This document shows positions 62,352 to 64,000 of a DNA stretch of 64,000 bases, in pieces. Every line of letters starts with the position of its first letter. Position 1 is the stretch's first letter. The DNA comes from Tardiphaga robiniae (GTDB taxonomy: Bacteria > Pseudomonadota > Alphaproteobacteria > Rhizobiales > Xanthobacteraceae), in NCBI RefSeq assembly GCF_001618955.1, contig NZ_LVYV01000006.1:62001-126000 (forward strand), given 5' to 3'. A program made the position numbers and the translations under genes. The notes below the pieces were generated by a model. It saw only the letters and a program-made list of their open reading frames with translations. It searched no databases and was not told where the DNA came from.

Positions 62352-63338
62352 CTAGCTCAAGAACACCAGGCCGCCCGGGAGCGACGTCACCTTGGCGCCA
62401 AACACCTGTTGCGCCAGCGTCATGATTTCATCGACATTCTGCACGCGAAAACGGGCATTGACGGATCGCTCGCCCAGGCTGGCGTTCATCAGCACGATCT
62501 TGCCGGGGCGATAGCGGTTGATCTCGGCGACGACCTTGGCCAGCGGCGTCTGATGGAACACCAGCAGGCCCTCCTGCCACGCGGTCACCGCCGTCAGGTC
62601 GGCAGCCGCGACCGCCCCGGGATTCTGCCCGCCATACGTATATTGCTGACGCGCCTCAAGGCGCCTCGTGGCGCCAAAGCGCGCAAAGTCCACCACGCCC
62701 GCAAGACAAGTCACACACGACAGTGTGCCGTCATGGCGAACATTGAAGCGCGCGCCGGTGGCGCTGACCCGGCCATTGCCCGCGATCACGGTCAGTGGGC
62801 TGGTCAACTGGCGGCCGGTATCGATCAGCGCTTCACCATCGATCAATTCGATCTGGTTGGTTGTCGTGTTGGTCGCCGACTTCGCCAGCGCCACGCTGGT
62901 CCGCGTATTCAGTTCAATTGAAGCGCCATCGACAAGCCGGACACTCTTCTGTTCGCCCGCCGCTGTCCGATGATCTGCGGCAAGCTCCGACATCGACGGC
63001 CAGAGCTGCAGCGGCGGTCGCACCACCACATAGGCGGCGCAGGCTGCCAATGCGCCGCCTACTAACAGGCGCCGGCTAGGACGAAACGCTGGCCGCGCGG
63101 GCGCCAGAAGATCCTCACCGCTGCGCGCGAGGACGTTCTGCCCGGCCGGCCCAAGCTGCCCCCACAGCCGGCCGGCAAAGGCAAAAGCCTCCTTATGCGC
63201 GGCACTGCGCGCCTGCCAAGCCTTGGCGTCCTCGACGTCGGCGATGGTCGCCTCGCCGGAGATGAGACGGCGCACCTTCCCGAGCGCCTGGCGCTGCAGG
63301 TCGGTGAGATCGTCGTCGTTGCCGATGGATGGGGTCAC
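62352..63338 (-). CDS. FecR-family membrane anti-sigma regulator B
   Basis: A 328-residue paralogue of FecR A. A DUF4880-like N-terminal domain (about 10-62), a membrane helix (about 91-106, LLVGGALAACAAYVVV) after PSRR, the periplasmic FecR domain (about 115-230), and a C-terminal STN-like domain (about 250-328) ending SLPGGLVFLS are all present. The segment RPPLQLWPSMSELAADHRT matches RPPLDLWPSYTELMADYRT of FecR A. The start is GTG with no strong ribosome-binding site; it lies 38 bases after the sigma B stop. It is expected to control sigma factor B. Confidence 0.92.
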   Translation of the reverse strand: MTPSIGNDDDLTDLQRQALGKVRRLISGEATIADVEDAKAWQARSAAHKEAFAFAGRLWGQLGPAGQNVLARSGEDLLAPARPAFRPSRRLLVGGALAACAAYVVVRPPLQLWPSMSELAADHRTAAGEQKSVRLVDGASIELNTRTSVALAKSATNTTTNQIELIDGEALIDTGRQLTSPLTVIAGNGRVSATGARFNVRHDGTLSCVTCLAGVVDFARFGATRRLEARQQYTYGGQNPGAVAAADLTAVTAWQEGLLVFHQTPLAKVVAEINRYRPGKIVLMNASLGERSVNARFRVQNVDEIMTLAQQVFGAKVTSLPGGLVFLS

Positions 63339-63376
63339 GATTGCTGTTCGTTCTGACGGCGCGGAAATTCGCTGCT

Positions 63377-63928
63377 TTAATTGATAGACGTTTCTCGCGG
63401 CTTTGGACCGAATCTCCGCACGACCTGACGTTGCAGGCGTTCGGCGCAGTGGTCCAGCGCATGTTTCAATTCGATCTCGACGAGACGCTGCGAGACGCCG
63501 AGCCGCTGGGCGATCTCCTGCAACGTGGCCTCCTCGACCCGCGATGCCAGCAGGATCATCCGCCGCCGCGGCGTGAGCTCCTCCAACGCGGCCTCAAGCT
63601 CTGAAATCTCCTGGCGCGCGGCGAGCTCCCGCTCGGCGGACGGGGCATCGTCGGCCATATCGAGCACCGCCATCACCTCCGTCCGGCGCGCCAGCCGCGA
63701 CTGCTTGCGGCCGCGATCGGTCGCAATATTAAAGGCGATCCGCAGCAGGTAGCTCGGCGGACTGGCAATCGTGCCTGTCGGCGCGGCGCGATGCAGATGA
63801 AGCCAGGTTTCATGCAGGGTCTCGCGGGCAAGCTCCGCCGAACCCAAACGCCGGGTGAGCCGTTTGCGAAAATCATCATAGCGCTCCACCAGCAACTGGC
63901 GGAGGCCTATCCAGGCAGGATCGGTCAT
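63377..63928 (-). CDS. FecI-like ECF RNA polymerase sigma factor B
   Basis: A 183-residue ECF sigma factor, paralogous to sigma A. Region 2 is about 10-75 (LTRRLGSAELARETLHETWLHLH ... YLLRIAFNIATDRGRK) and region 4 about 105-160 (LTPRRRMILLASRVEEATLQEIAQRLGVSQRLVEIEL). The C-terminal RRFGPKPRET matches RRFGPGARE of sigma A. The start MTDPAWIGL was preferred over an in-frame ATG at 63979 because family members begin there; no clear ribosome-binding site helps. Upstream sequence to 64000 shows nothing assignable, so whether a second STN-TonB gene precedes it cannot be seen. Confidence 0.92.
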   Translation of the reverse strand: MTDPAWIGLRQLLVERYDDFRKRLTRRLGSAELARETLHETWLHLHRAAPTGTIASPPSYLLRIAFNIATDRGRKQSRLARRTEVMAVLDMADDAPSAERELAARQEISELEAALEELTPRRRMILLASRVEEATLQEIAQRLGVSQRLVEIELKHALDHCAERLQRQVVRRFGPKPRETSIN

Positions 63929-64000
63929 GGCCCGCCCGCTTTTGTACGCGTGACCTGCCGCCCCGACACGGCATCGCAATCTCCGGTCGCCTCGGCCGCG

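Overview
The window looks like chromosomal DNA of an alphaproteobacterium of the order Hyphomicrobiales, most likely the Bradyrhizobium/Rhodopseudomonas/Afipia/Tardiphaga group (Nitrobacteraceae). This rests on the high GC content, the alphaproteobacterial type of RpoB, RpoC, L7/L12, SecE and EF-Tu, and palindromic intergenic repeats of the kind I recall from that family. No rRNA, CRISPR array or insertion sequence is visible.

Left part (1-20.3 kb): the conserved tuf / tRNA-Trp / secE-nusG-rplK-rplA / rplJ-rplL / rpoB-rpoC block lies on the minus strand but is broken in two places. A predicted secreted SGNH hydrolase and a divergent diguanylate cyclase sit between tRNA-Trp and secE. A TetR-controlled periplasmic molybdo-hydroxylase operon (TetR, 2Fe-2S subunit, molybdopterin subunit, di-haem cytochrome c) and a 2-hydroxyacid dehydrogenase sit between rplA and rplJ. 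A clear terminator follows rplA, so rplJL-rpoBC must be transcribed separately. An exact 18-nt complementary pair flanks rplJ and could form a long-range RNA helix next to the rplL ribosome-binding site.

Middle part (20.4-36.4 kb): ordinary accessory metabolism. It holds two serine hydrolases of the beta-lactamase fold, two short-chain dehydrogenases, a histidine phosphatase, an MFS transporter, a tandem pair of EamA transporters, and an acyl-CoA dehydrogenase plus APH-like kinase pair that faces a PsrA-like TetR regulator. Small envelope or unknown proteins follow, then an AT-richer patch with a zinc-ribbon DUF4145-like gene.

Right part (36.4-64 kb): the most unusual region. Two tandem minus-strand modules each encode a FecI-like ECF sigma factor, a FecR-like membrane anti-sigma factor and a giant filamentous-haemagglutinin-type exoprotein (3575 and 4119 residues). 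The left module begins with a separate periplasmic protein that joins an STN signalling domain to a TonB-C-like domain. In the Fec paradigm the STN domain sits on a TonB-dependent receptor. Here no receptor is present, and the apparent output is a giant two-partner-secretion adhesin. I infer a cell-surface signalling circuit dedicated to giant exoproteins. No TpsB transporter lies inside the window; the right module runs to the window edge, so its upstream genes may be missing.
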